Positions 44,523 to 53,260 of a DNA stretch of 64,000 nt are shown one piece after another. The first letter of the stretch is position 1. Every line of letters begins with the position of its first letter. The stretch is from Pseudomonas fulva NBRC 16637 = DSM 17717 (GTDB taxonomy: Bacteria; Pseudomonadota; Gammaproteobacteria; Pseudomonadales; Pseudomonadaceae), in NCBI RefSeq assembly GCF_000730565.1, contig NZ_BBIQ01000004.1, forward strand, positions 209,441 to 273,440, given 5' to 3'. Position numbers and translations under genes: made by a program. The notes under the pieces were generated by a model, which was not told the origin of the DNA, did not search any database, and worked only from the letters and a program-made list of their open reading frames with translations.

Positions 44523-44885
44523 ATGCAAAGAGTAGACGAGAGCCGCCTGCACGCTTGGCAGGCCCTGTCGCAGTTCTTCCTGGACACCGAACTGACCGAG
44601 GCGAGCCTGGCGTGGGTGGCAAGTGTCATGACCCAGAGCCCCTATACACTCGATCAACTGCACAGCATCTTGTGGCATGAACTGTATCTGGCCTTGCAGT
44701 GGAATCTCAGGTCCATGGCCGGCGAGTGGGCAGGCTGGACGGACGAGTTCTTGATCGAACACGTCAGGGTGCGGCCGTTCGAACCGGCAGTCCCGCGCAG
44801 CGGAGCAGTGGGTGATGAGATCGCCCGGTGCTGGGAACGGGCGCTGGCGAGACTCCGCGTTCAGGGGCTAGGCCGCCCCAAGTAA
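44523..44885 (+). CDS. Small hypothetical protein (DUF7079-like)
   Basis: 120 aa, alpha-helical, starting MQRVDESRLHAWQALSQFFLDTEL and containing TLDQLHSILWHELYLALQWNLRS. Similar short proteins occur widely in Pseudomonas and I recall them as DUF7079; function unknown. Its last 18 nt overlap the end of the convergent gene. Confidence 0.6.
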   Translation: MQRVDESRLHAWQALSQFFLDTELTEASLAWVASVMTQSPYTLDQLHSILWHELYLALQWNLRSMAGEWAGWTDEFLIEHVRVRPFEPAVPRSGAVGDEIARCWERALARLRVQGLGRPK

Positions 44886-45182
44886 CCGCAGCAGTTGCGC
44901 GTGCTCCCAAGTGCTCATCAACGCCACCGGGTTGGTGCCGTAAGGGTGCTGGGTATCGAATTGGTAAGCACGGCCATCGGGGCTGGAGCAGCGGATGCAG
45001 TGATCCAGCGCACCCTCCTCATTGCACAAGGTGAGCATCCACCCGTCCGCTTGCACAGTCATGGACCCACACGCCATTTCCGCCCAGCGTGGCTCGCTCA
45101 CACGCTGTAAATCCCGAATCCCGAGGGCGATATCACGCAGTATCTGGTAGACCTCTCGAGGTGCAAGCGAAGGTGTCGCCAC
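44868..45182 (-). CDS. Small hypothetical protein (DUF7693-like)
   Basis: 104 aa. The layout REVYQILRDIALGIRDLQRV, DGWMLTLCNEEGALDHC and YGTNPVALMSTWEHAQLLRLL matches a Pseudomonas family recalled as DUF7693, function unknown. Convergent, tail-to-tail overlap of 18 nt with the plus-strand gene, which is unusual and may give antisense interference. Confidence 0.6.
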   Translation of the reverse strand: MATPSLAPREVYQILRDIALGIRDLQRVSEPRWAEMACGSMTVQADGWMLTLCNEEGALDHCIRCSSPDGRAYQFDTQHPYGTNPVALMSTWEHAQLLRLLGAA

Positions 45183-45321
45183 GCTGATTGTCCGTTATCC
45201 ATTGAGTTGAAAGTCAGTCGGCACAGGGTACCTGATCCAGCCGGAAGGCTCGGAGACTATGACACCTGCTATGTGCAGGACGCGGTTTTTTGATAGCCTC
45301 CTATCTTTTTGGAGGAATTGT

Positions 45322-46143
45322 ATGACAGCCGATAGCCGAGCAAAACTGGTCGCCCGCTATGGGACCGAAGAGGTATCGCCGCTCAGCCAATGCAATGCCG
45401 TGATCGAGCAGTTGCTCGACCATCGCAGCGTCCGTGCATTTGCGGACCGACCGCTGCCTGAGGGGACATTGGACGCCTTGATCGCCGCTGCTCAATCTGC
45501 GTCTACGTCCTCCAACCTTCAGGTCTGGAGCGTGGTGGCCGTTCAGGATCCCGGCCGCAAGCAGCGGTTGTCGGCTCTGGCGGGCAATCAGGCTTACATC
45601 CACCAAGCGCCGCTGTTTCTCGTCTGGCTTGCCGACTTGTCACGGGTGTCGCGCATTGGCGAGCAGCATGACGTGGCGCTCGAAGCACTGCCTTACCTGG
45701 AAAGCTTGTTGCTAGGCACCATCGATGCAGCCCTCGCAGCGCAGAATGCGGTCGTCGCCTTGGAGTCTCTGGGACTTGGGAGCGTTTACATCGGCGGTAT
45801 TCGTAACGACATCGAAGGGGTGGCCGCGGAGTTGGACTTGCCCGCGCATGTCTATCCCGTGTTTGGGTTGTGTGTCGGCTATCCCTCTGCCGACCGGCCC
45901 GCCAAGGTCAAGCCGCGGCTACCGCAGGAGGCCGTCCTGCATCATGAGACGTACTCGACCGCTCAGGAGCAGAGCTTGCTGGCCCGTTACGACGAGCGCC
46001 TGGGGGCGTTCTACCACCGTGAAGGCATGAAGGCGTCGGGGTGGTCGGAGCAGGTCGTCAGCCGGCTACGAAGCGCTGCCAGCCTGCATGGGCGAGAGGC
46101 GCTGCACGATGAGTTGAAGCGGATGGGGTTTGGGTTGCGGTGA
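45322..46143 (+). CDS. NADPH-dependent nitroreductase-family oxidoreductase
   Basis: 273-aa FMN enzyme of the NfsA/Frp type: LLDHRSVRAFADRPLP near residue 35, SASTSSNLQVWSVVAV, AAQNAVVALESLGLGSVYIGG and VFGLCVGYP. It reduces quinones, nitroaromatics or flavins. GGAGG 6 nt before ATG at 45322 fixes the start; the frame is open 21 codons further up. Confidence 0.9.
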   Translation: MTADSRAKLVARYGTEEVSPLSQCNAVIEQLLDHRSVRAFADRPLPEGTLDALIAAAQSASTSSNLQVWSVVAVQDPGRKQRLSALAGNQAYIHQAPLFLVWLADLSRVSRIGEQHDVALEALPYLESLLLGTIDAALAAQNAVVALESLGLGSVYIGGIRNDIEGVAAELDLPAHVYPVFGLCVGYPSADRPAKVKPRLPQEAVLHHETYSTAQEQSLLARYDERLGAFYHREGMKASGWSEQVVSRLRSAASLHGREALHDELKRMGFGLR

Positions 46144-46192
46144 GGCGGCATTCATTTGCCGATCACTACGCATCTTTGGTTAGGAAACCCTT

Positions 46193-46570
46193 ATGAATAG
46201 CTATCTTCAAGAAGTCGTGGACTTGCACCAACTGATCGAAGCACGGTTTGCCCGGGGCGAGGGGTCGTTGGAAGCGATGATGGAGCACTTCGTACCAAGT
46301 TTCTCGATGGTTTCACCCGCGGGGCTGCAATTCGGGCTGCAGGATGTGGAGCAGCTTTTTGAGCGGAACACGGGCAGTCAGCCGGGGCTGAACATTGAGC
46401 TAACGGACTTGGAAACCCTGCATCAATGGGCCGACGGGGCGCTGGTCAGGTATCGGGAGATACATAGCGCCGAGGGTAAGGACGATACGGTACGGGTATC
46501 GACGGCACTGTTGGTGCTGGAGGCGGGGCGGGTGAAATGGCGTCATTTGCATGAGACCTGGGCGGTATGA
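46193..46570 (+). CDS. DUF4440/NTF2-like small protein
   Basis: 125 aa. Helical N-terminus (DLHQLIEARFARG) then an alpha+beta barrel with RYREIHSAEGKDDTVRVSTALLVLE and WRHLHETWA at the end, the DUF4440/SnoaL-like fold. Ligand unknown. 49 nt after the nitroreductase gene, possibly the same transcript. Confidence 0.75.
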   Translation: MNSYLQEVVDLHQLIEARFARGEGSLEAMMEHFVPSFSMVSPAGLQFGLQDVEQLFERNTGSQPGLNIELTDLETLHQWADGALVRYREIHSAEGKDDTVRVSTALLVLEAGRVKWRHLHETWAV

Positions 46571-46758
46571 GTGCTCGGTTAAGCGGCTAAGTTCGCGGGC
46601 GTCTTGATCTCGTGATCGGCGGCCGCTGGCGACGTATAGACTGTTCGAACACCTAGACAGCAGCGGGTGGCAACTGTTGCATTGTATGCCCCTCTAACCA
46701 TTGTCACCGGAAGTTCCAACAAGGGGCAGTTTCGTGAATCGTACAGGCTTACAGGACG

Positions 46759-47097
46759 ATGAATGTGACTTGGGTTTCAGACTTGTTCTCAACCGCGTTA
46801 GAGGCGTGTGGTGATTTCAGGCACTGGCATCAATTTGTCACTGATACTGAATTTCACTGGCAACACTCAGCAGACCTGGCGGCGCTGGAGGCTTGGCAAA
46901 CACTCTGGTTAGAAATGGAAGTCCTAAATGGGCTGGCGCTGGCTGATTGGGAAGACCAAGGTCGCCCTGCCGATTGGTCACAGTGCTGGCGTGATCAGTA
47001 TCAGAAAGAGGCCTTGGCGCTGGTGTCCGATTTTGCCCTGCTACTTGAGCAGCTTGATTCAAGTGACGAATACTCGCTTGGCGCTCAAACTGACTGA
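46759..47097 (+). CDS. Hypothetical protein
   Basis: 112 aa, acidic, Trp-rich (10 Trp), starting MNVTWVSDLFSTALEACGDF. No signal peptide or membrane segment. I do not recognise a family. The 188 nt before it contain nothing else that I can support. Confidence 0.5.
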   Translation: MNVTWVSDLFSTALEACGDFRHWHQFVTDTEFHWQHSADLAALEAWQTLWLEMEVLNGLALADWEDQGRPADWSQCWRDQYQKEALALVSDFALLLEQLDSSDEYSLGAQTD

Positions 47098-47235
47098 GGC
47101 TGGTGGGGCAGGGTGCACGAGTCCCTGCTGAGGTCTGACTGACCTTTCACAGGGGCCAGCCATCGAATAATCAAGCAGCGTTACTTGGGCGCGCGGCCAT
47201 TACTGTGATAGTTCGGTCAATCATAAGGGACCTTC

Positions 47236-47649
47236 ATGCTGACCCTCTCCAATTCCGTACAACTGCCGGACGCCGAAATCGAACTGACGTACGTACGCGC
47301 TCAGGGCGCGGGTGGGCAGAACGTCAACAAGGTGTCGAGTGCTGTGCACTTGCGATTCGACATTCCGGCGTCTTCATTGCCTGAGTTCTACAAAGGCCGG
47401 CTGCTGGCATTACGAGACAGCCGGATCACCAGCGACGGCGTCTTGATCATCAAGGCTCAGCAGTACCGCACTCAGGAGCAGAACCGAAATGACGCGTTGA
47501 CGCGTCTGGCCGAATTGATCGTGAGTGCAGGCAAGGTCGAGAAAAAGCGTCGGCCTACCAAGCCGACGCTCGGGTCCAAAACGCGCCGCCTGGAGGGGAA
47601 GGCCAGGCGTAGCGGTATCAAGGCCGGGAGAGGGAAAGTGGAGTTCTAG
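47236..47649 (+). CDS. arfB: Alternative ribosome-rescue factor ArfB
   Basis: 137-aa peptidyl-tRNA hydrolase that frees ribosomes stalled without a stop codon. GGQ motif at residues 26-28 (AGGQNVNKVSS) and the basic C-terminal tail (KKRRPTKPTLGSKTRRLEGK) that enters the mRNA channel. Length matches YaeJ/ArfB. Last chromosomal core gene before the T6SS island; a small hairpin (47709-47726) follows. Confidence 0.95.
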   Translation: MLTLSNSVQLPDAEIELTYVRAQGAGGQNVNKVSSAVHLRFDIPASSLPEFYKGRLLALRDSRITSDGVLIIKAQQYRTQEQNRNDALTRLAELIVSAGKVEKKRRPTKPTLGSKTRRLEGKARRSGIKAGRGKVEF

Positions 47650-47719
47650 ATGGGCTCGGTAGGATACTGATTTCACGGCTCTGAATTCACTGACTAGTGA
47701 CCAGCCCAGGAGTACATAA

Positions 47720-47875
47720 CTACTCCAGGTGGGCCGTGCTAGACTTGAAGCGCCACCCAAAATTCACCCCCAGCGCAGGCTCCCCGGTGCTGAGCTTCTT
47801 GATCACATACGGGTCGGCAAAGTTCCCACATCCATGCAGTGCTGCGAACATCACGATAATTACGGGCCTGGGCAT
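47720..47875 (-). pseudogene. Chimeric scar: lipoprotein signal fused to a vgrG tail fragment
   Basis: A 51-codon ORF made of three parts: MPRPVIIVMFAALHGCGN, a lipoprotein-like signal; then FADPYVIKKLSTGEPALGVN, encoded by about 58 nt (47765-47822) that match the 3' tail of vgrG copies 2 and 3 with about one mismatch; then an unrelated end. GGAG lies before the ATG. It is best read as a recombination scar at the end of the array; expression is not excluded. The rest of the 47.65-48.10 kb gap holds no gene that I can support. Confidence 0.7.
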
Positions 47876-48097
47876 TTTTACTCCAAAAGGCCATCGCGCG
47901 GTGTAGCGGAGTCGAAGAAGGGATTGTGATGGTGTTCGCTGTTCTGTGACGACTACTGTGCGCCGCACTCCCAACTTCTCAGGTAGAGATGTCGGAAAGC
48001 GCGCAACGTTTGTAGCTCGTCAAGCCTCCATGAAGGTTCGCTCTTTGAAAGTGGGATGCCAATGGACAGAGTCATGTGGAACAAGACGCCGTGAATA

Positions 48098-48391
48098 TCA
48101 AATCAAAAGAGCAAGGGTAATGAGCGCAACCATAAGCTGCATTAATATAATGATTTTCAACCACTTAGGTTTTTGCGTATAGAAGAAATAGATTGTGTTG
48201 CTTATCAAGGTCACAACATTTGTGAATGATAAACAAAGTAAGGCGAATATTTTCTGGTATCCTCCTATCCCAGGCATCGTGCCGTGGCTTGGCCCCGTTA
48301 ACAAAATGAGAGAGACAATCGAGCCTAGGATTGCAAAGCCGATACTCACGGCTCCTAAATAGCGTACAGGATTAGAAGAGGTCGAAGTCAT
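48098..48391 (-). CDS. Small membrane hypothetical protein
   Basis: 97 aa with three hydrophobic segments (about residues 12-32, 48-68, 76-96). AT-rich relative to the core genes, like the neighbouring toxin/immunity genes. Not recognised. Lies 125 nt downstream of tli4-A on the same strand; might be a further accessory or immunity-like gene of the island. Confidence 0.5.
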   Translation of the reverse strand: MTSTSSNPVRYLGAVSIGFAILGSIVSLILLTGPSHGTMPGIGGYQKIFALLCLSFTNVVTLISNTIYFFYTQKPKWLKIIILMQLMVALITLALLI

Positions 48392-48516
48392 GAGTATTTT
48401 GCCCTTTGCGTAGTTGCTTAATACCTGATGGAGATTTGCCCGATGCTTGATAGTGAACAGCCTTGCATCTATTTCGCATCACTGCACCAGGCAGGCAGAT
48501 CTTCATTTTAACGAGG

Positions 48517-49587
48517 TTATTTTGAGACGAGGGAATTGAGCGCGTCATCCCAGATCTTCATAAATTCTTCCTCGCGCACTGAGTGGGTTTCCTCTTGATC
48601 AGGAAATCCTGTGCCATTTTTTGGCGGTTGCTTGGTCGTGTAGCTGTAATCCAAATCCAAACGAATTTCGGGCTTGTCAGCCCTATTGGGCTCGCCCGGA
48701 TAATACCAGACAGCGTTCACTTCGGTCAGGTAGCCTTCTGCTGATTTCTCTGTGCTTGCCTCAATGATTTCTTCACCTACCAGATTATTGACTGTCCGTT
48801 TGGTGTTGCGATAGGTGCGGTGCTGGAACTCAGACTTCATTATCCATGCTGTCGCATCAGCTGGTGAAAAGCCGTTTTTGTTTCTTTCAGATAAATATTG
48901 GTTGGCTGCACCCCCATATTGCTTAGATGTAAACTTTGCTCTTAGATTGGGCCGTTCTGCGAAATTAATGTCCACATAAACACCTTCATTGCCGGTTCGA
49001 TAGGTCAAGCAGCCTTCCATGTAGCAGAGGGCTTGTTTAACATCAGTGCCGCTGAGGAGTATTGAGTCCAGTATTTCCCTGATTTGGTTCTCTCGATTGA
49101 GTGTGCTGTCGTTGCCAAGAACAAATTTTAAGTTATTAAACCACTGGTACGCCAGTGTGGAGTGCACTACTTTGTTAATAGGTTCTCCATCGAGCCCTTC
49201 ACCCGTAATTCGAGTATGGTCATAATTGAAGATAACGGCCCCCTGTGCTAAATCCTTTCGGGTTGCCTTATGTTCCGCGTTGCCACGATTTCGATCTTCG
49301 ATGATGCGCCAGTTTTTTTGTGCCTCTCGCTCTACACGGGGCTTGATGAAGCGCGGTGTGATGGCTACAGGCACGCCATTCAGCTCTAGTAAAGCGCCAT
49401 CAAATACGGCGTCACCCGGCAAGTCCATGGTGAACCGACCCACGCGGACCGTTTTTTTGGGGTTCGTGCTTGAGTCCATTACTGTTGTGGCTCCTTGTGC
49501 GGTAGGGGTAGTCAATGGGACAGCCGGTAAAGCACAGCTCATCACGATTGCAATCGCAGCCGCACTTCCAGTACGAGGCACTAGCAT
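48517..49587 (-). CDS. tli4: Tli4-type T6SS immunity protein A
   Basis: 356 aa, exported: hydrophobic N-terminus MLVPRTGSAAAIAIVMSCAL with either Sec cleavage or a lipobox-like VMSC. The mature part has the Tli4 layout: VGRFTMDLPGDAVFDG near the start and a C-terminal segment ending EEEFMKIWDDALNSLVSK. It should neutralise the phospholipase encoded just upstream in the periplasm. Its ATG overlaps the tle4-A stop by 7 nt (ATGCTAG), tightly coupling toxin and antidote. Family assignment from layout and pairing; divergent from the other three copies. Confidence 0.78.
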   Translation of the reverse strand: MLVPRTGSAAAIAIVMSCALPAVPLTTPTAQGATTVMDSSTNPKKTVRVGRFTMDLPGDAVFDGALLELNGVPVAITPRFIKPRVEREAQKNWRIIEDRNRGNAEHKATRKDLAQGAVIFNYDHTRITGEGLDGEPINKVVHSTLAYQWFNNLKFVLGNDSTLNRENQIREILDSILLSGTDVKQALCYMEGCLTYRTGNEGVYVDINFAERPNLRAKFTSKQYGGAANQYLSERNKNGFSPADATAWIMKSEFQHRTYRNTKRTVNNLVGEEIIEASTEKSAEGYLTEVNAVWYYPGEPNRADKPEIRLDLDYSYTTKQPPKNGTGFPDQEETHSVREEEFMKIWDDALNSLVSK

Positions 49588-51284
49588 AGGTTCTTAGCAT
49601 CCTTGGCGAGGCTGACAATCGAGTGGAGCGTGATTGCCCGGGCCGACTTGTCGTTGTAGGACGCGCTGTGTTCGAACCCAGAAAGACGTGCTGAAAATTT
49701 TATATGGTCTGTTACAGCAGCAGCTGAGTGCGAAGGCAACGTCCCGTCACCCGTATCATCCTGCGAGGCCATCGCCGCGTGATAAGCGTCCCCGCTGTAT
49801 TCAGCCCCTATTACTGCAGGACCGTGCAGCGGTTGATAGGCTATTTTGCCGGCCGTTTGTGCATTATTGAGCGTCAGATAATTGACTCTGTTATCTGAAC
49901 ATAACCTAAGGTGTGCGGTCGCCTCTTTTGACGACACAGGAGAGAATTGGCCGGTCATATTTCTGAATGCTTTGAGAATCCAGTCAATTTTATTCCATGC
50001 TGGGAATTTGCTATCAGATCCAAAATGCGCATAGGTATCAGGGAAATAATAAGTGCCTAAAGTTGCATGAAAATTCTGAGCCATTTTCAGGTTTTTCAAA
50101 TACAAATTCCAGCCATCTTCAAGTTCTTCTCTATTTTGCGCGCGCGGCTCTACTAGACGAGGATCGCATAGACGCCACCATGCAGTGGTTTTTGAATAAA
50201 TTTCGTCGTAGGGGTTGGATTGCTTGGGCAGTGACATCAAGAGGGGACCGTCTTTTTTCCCCCAGCGGACATTAAGCCACCCGTTGCCGTACAGTTGATT
50301 CGGTAGCAACTGTAAAGGGCCTGGGGCGCCAAAGACCGGGGTGACTTCATCAGCATTTTCCCCTATAGCCCACCGACCTATGACATCTTCCCACCCGGCT
50401 CTAACGCGTCGATATGCTGTGCCGGCACCTATAGCTGGCTGTACGCCGTGGACAACCCCTAATATATTTTCGGGGTGTTTTTGTGCGCAACTCCTCCCTA
50501 CGAGCCCACCCATTGAGTGAGTAACGAGGATGACTTTGTCGCACTTTAACTTCAGCCGTGTTCTGCAGTCGTTCAATACATACTGTATGTAATGAGCCAA
50601 TTCATCAGCCGATTCTTCATTGCTTCTCAGCCAGTTATAACCGCACGCGTATACAGGATAACTCCATGCTGAGGCTTTCTTGTAGGCAGCTAGGTCCAGC
50701 GCTTCATAACCCTTAATTGCCTGAATGCTGCCCTCAAATGCTAACATCGCACCTTTGACTCGCGGTTTGCCTCTACCCGTATCATGATAGAGCGTTTTCA
50801 GTTCGTTTTCGAGAAAGCTCAATATTGGTCCATAGCCGCCAAGGTCGCTTAACAGAACCGAACCCCATCCGCGTCGTTCGATCTCATCCTTAGGCAGCGG
50901 GCATGTTTTCAAGTCGAATCCGGAGAAATCCGCCTCACCTATTGCCCTCGGAACTTTGGTCTGTTCAGGATCAAGCAGAGTCTTTTTTTCCGCTGGGCTG
51001 AGTCGATTGAATCCACCAATGATGCTTGCAATCCCCATCCAACCCAAACTATCCGGAAACCAGGCCCATCGGCCGTTTAATTTTTTCACCAAATTTTTAT
51101 TATTCTTGCCTGTCGCGAGTAACGGTGTACCCATAATGCCAGGTACGAAGATGACAGGAATTGCCTGCCTTGGGCTGATATACAAAAGGTTGTCTGCACA
51201 GCCCTGGCTCTCTAGCGGCGCAGAGGCTTGTTCACGCCCGTCAAGCCCTATCTGAGTTTGCAATATGCTTTCTTTCTGATCCAT
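49581..51284 (-). CDS. tle4: Tle4-type T6SS phospholipase effector A
   Basis: 567-aa alpha/beta hydrolase with PGAP1/LCAT-like text: oxyanion loop PVIFVPGIMGTPLL near residue 43-56, nucleophile Ser257 in VTHSMGGLVGR, and GDGTLPSHSAA near residue 519 with the likely acid residue. No signal peptide, as expected for a VgrG-carried cargo. It starts 14 nt after vgrG copy 1 and overlaps its immunity gene. Tle4 of P. aeruginosa (PA1510, TplE) has the same organisation with PA1509. Clearly divergent from the two other toxins here. Confidence 0.82.
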   Translation of the reverse strand: MDQKESILQTQIGLDGREQASAPLESQGCADNLLYISPRQAIPVIFVPGIMGTPLLATGKNNKNLVKKLNGRWAWFPDSLGWMGIASIIGGFNRLSPAEKKTLLDPEQTKVPRAIGEADFSGFDLKTCPLPKDEIERRGWGSVLLSDLGGYGPILSFLENELKTLYHDTGRGKPRVKGAMLAFEGSIQAIKGYEALDLAAYKKASAWSYPVYACGYNWLRSNEESADELAHYIQYVLNDCRTRLKLKCDKVILVTHSMGGLVGRSCAQKHPENILGVVHGVQPAIGAGTAYRRVRAGWEDVIGRWAIGENADEVTPVFGAPGPLQLLPNQLYGNGWLNVRWGKKDGPLLMSLPKQSNPYDEIYSKTTAWWRLCDPRLVEPRAQNREELEDGWNLYLKNLKMAQNFHATLGTYYFPDTYAHFGSDSKFPAWNKIDWILKAFRNMTGQFSPVSSKEATAHLRLCSDNRVNYLTLNNAQTAGKIAYQPLHGPAVIGAEYSGDAYHAAMASQDDTGDGTLPSHSAAAVTDHIKFSARLSGFEHSASYNDKSARAITLHSIVSLAKDAKNLC

Positions 51285-51298
51285 GGGGGCACCTATGG

Positions 51299-52984
51299 TT
51301 ATTCGATAATCTTGAAGACGTACTTGCCCAGCATGTCGCTTTTCTGCTGCTGGGCGCGGCCCTCAGCATCAGTGACCCCGCTAATGATGCTGCCGTCCTC
51401 TCGATGAATCTCATATTTCACATTTCGTGCAACTTCGCCATTTTGATATTTGACCGCAACCCGTTTCTCAAATTTTACGTCTGGCATTTCGTTGTAACTA
51501 TGTGACAAGCTCGTAGGGCCGCTGAAAATCTTTTTCGCCCCTTTCACATCGATCGTCCCTGGCGCATGAATCTCAATATTGCCGCCCTTGATGCGGATGT
51601 ACCCGCCGCCACTGGTGAGCAAGATCCCATCCTTGGCGGCAATCTCGATACCGGCAGCGGTTGAACTGAGTTTCATGTTTTGCAGCGAGGTCAGCAGCAT
51701 CTCGTCGTTCTGCGCCTGCAACTCCACCTTGCCCTTGGCTGCAAACAATTTGGCCCCGGCGTTCTGCGCAAACAGGCTGATGCTTTGCACCACGCTTGCC
51801 AGCAATGACTTGCCGCTGGCGATGCTGACATCTTCGCCGGTACTCACCGTCAGATGCTTGCCGCTGTGCAGGTGGGTGTTCTGTGGCGTGGCGGTGGCGA
51901 TATCGGCCGGGGAGGAGGCGATCAGCAGTGGCTTCTGGTAGCCCGGGGTCTTGCCGCGTCCGCCGCTGCGGATGGCCCACGCGGTGTCGCCGCCGTTGCG
52001 TTGCTGTTCGCTTGGGCCTTGGCTCGGGCTGCTGTTGTCGTTGCCATAAGTGACGTCGGTATCGGCGTTGAGTTGGGTCAGGCTGTCGAGGCCCGCTTGC
52101 AGAGCATCGGCGTTGTGCTGCTTGGCGGTATCGGACAGGGTTTTGAGGCGTTGCTCGCTGTTCTGCAGTTGTTGCTGGGCTTCGCTGACGTCGAGCTGGG
52201 CACCCTGGGCGTTGCTGCGCTTCCAGGTGCTGAGGTACAGGCCCTGCTGGGCGCGCACGGCGCCGTAGGCGTCGGTGCGCAACTCGAAGCCGGTGCCGCG
52301 CAGGGCGCCGCGGTGGTTGCCGCGCTGGTCGATCAGGTAGCCGAGATTGAGCTGGGTATGGCCGTGGCTGCTGTGCAGCTGGGTGCGCACCTGGCCGGTG
52401 GAGTCGTCCATCACCCACTGGTTGAAGCCGCCGCCGCCGATTTCCTTGCTCTTGTAGCCGCTCATCAAACCGCTGGAGTGCCAGGCCGGTTTATGCCCGC
52501 CGTACACCTGGCCCATGATCAGCGGGCGGTCAATGTCGTTGTCGAGGAAGGTGACCACCACCTCTTCGCCAGCGCGTGGCGCGTTCACGCTGCCCCAGTC
52601 GGAGCCGCTGCTTGGTTGCAGCATGCGTAGCCAGCAGGAGCTCAACTCGCCGTCTTGGCTGAGGCGGTCCCAGTGGAAGTGTACGCAGACGCGGTTGAGG
52701 CTGTCGGTGAACAGTTCATGGCCACTGGGCGAGACCACCACGGCGGTCTGCGGGCCAGGGCTGGTGGGCTTGGTGTGCTCTAAGGGGCTGCGGTACGGCG
52801 CGCTGTGCAGCTGGCCCTCGAAGTGGCTGATGAAAAAACCATAGGACGCTTCGCTCAGGGCCGAGCCGAGCAGGCCATCGTCAGGCGCCGCGCGCAGGGC
52901 TTGCAGCTGATCGGTACCCAAGGGGGTGGTCAGTTGCAGCAGGCGGCCGCTTTGCGAGAGCGGGGTGCCGAAGGTCAGGTCCAT
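51299..52984 (-). CDS. vgrG: VgrG spike copy 1, hub domain largely missing
   Basis: 561 aa. Residues 1-24 (LTFGTPLSQSGRLLQLTTPLG) match the start of large VgrGs, but the ~300-residue gp27-like hub that should follow is replaced by about 30 odd residues; family text resumes at SAPYRSPLEHTKPTSPGPQ near residue 62. Then the gp5 OB-fold (VCVHFHWDRLSQDGE), DUF2345 spike region with a Gln-rich coiled coil near 240-280, and a ~75-residue C-terminal TTR-like tail (YQNGEVARNVKYEIHREDGS) that is specific to this copy and likely docks Tle4-A. Without the hub it may not trimerise on Hcp. Open frame intact. Gene 14 nt before tle4-A. Confidence 0.85.
   Translation of the reverse strand: MDLTFGTPLSQSGRLLQLTTPLGTDQLQALRAAPDDGLLGSALSEASYGFFISHFEGQLHSAPYRSPLEHTKPTSPGPQTAVVVSPSGHELFTDSLNRVCVHFHWDRLSQDGELSSCWLRMLQPSSGSDWGSVNAPRAGEEVVVTFLDNDIDRPLIMGQVYGGHKPAWHSSGLMSGYKSKEIGGGGFNQWVMDDSTGQVRTQLHSSHGHTQLNLGYLIDQRGNHRGALRGTGFELRTDAYGAVRAQQGLYLSTWKRSNAQGAQLDVSEAQQQLQNSEQRLKTLSDTAKQHNADALQAGLDSLTQLNADTDVTYGNDNSSPSQGPSEQQRNGGDTAWAIRSGGRGKTPGYQKPLLIASSPADIATATPQNTHLHSGKHLTVSTGEDVSIASGKSLLASVVQSISLFAQNAGAKLFAAKGKVELQAQNDEMLLTSLQNMKLSSTAAGIEIAAKDGILLTSGGGYIRIKGGNIEIHAPGTIDVKGAKKIFSGPTSLSHSYNEMPDVKFEKRVAVKYQNGEVARNVKYEIHREDGSIISGVTDAEGRAQQQKSDMLGKYVFKIIE
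51560..52700 (-). repeat. vgrG repeat, unit 1
   Basis: The spike-coding body here recurs at 57095-58240 and 62950-64000, nearly base-identical by eye over more than 1 kb, with scattered third-position changes. These GC-rich direct repeats can recombine and delete or duplicate the toxin cassettes between them. Confidence 0.88.
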
Positions 52985-53020
52985 GACAAAGCGTCTCCTG
53001 AATGGGGGCTGATCGGGTGG

Positions 53021-53260
53021 TTATTCCAGGGCCTTGATGGGTGGGTCCTGGTAGTCCTCATCAATGGCGATGCCCATTTTTTTCAGGCGTGCTTCTGTTT
53101 GGGCGCGTTCCTGGGCCATGCGTTTGAGTTCGGCAGGTACAAAAGCTTTCCAGTTTTCGCGGTCTTCGTCATCAACGAAGCCCTTGTGAAAATCGGGTTC
53201 ATTCCGGAAGGTCAAGGTGAACCAGTACGACCTCTCTGGGAGCTTTCGCGTCGTTTTCAC
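53021..53260 (-). CDS. Hypothetical protein upstream of vgrG1
   Basis: 79 aa, charged, helical (VPAELKRMAQERAQTEARLKK), from GTG at 53258-53260, which overlaps the TGA of the preceding gene (GTGA). Not recognised. Ends 36 nt before vgrG copy 1. Could be an adaptor or part of an orphan immunity pair. Confidence 0.5.
   Translation of the reverse strand: MKTTRKLPERSYWFTLTFRNEPDFHKGFVDDEDRENWKAFVPAELKRMAQERAQTEARLKKMGIAIDEDYQDPPIKALE

Noticed and set aside
51854..52630. 258-codon plus-strand frame opposite vgrG1
   Set aside because: Low-complexity Ala/Val/Gly product, a shadow of the GC-rich vgrG repeat; similar frames recur opposite copies 2 and 3.
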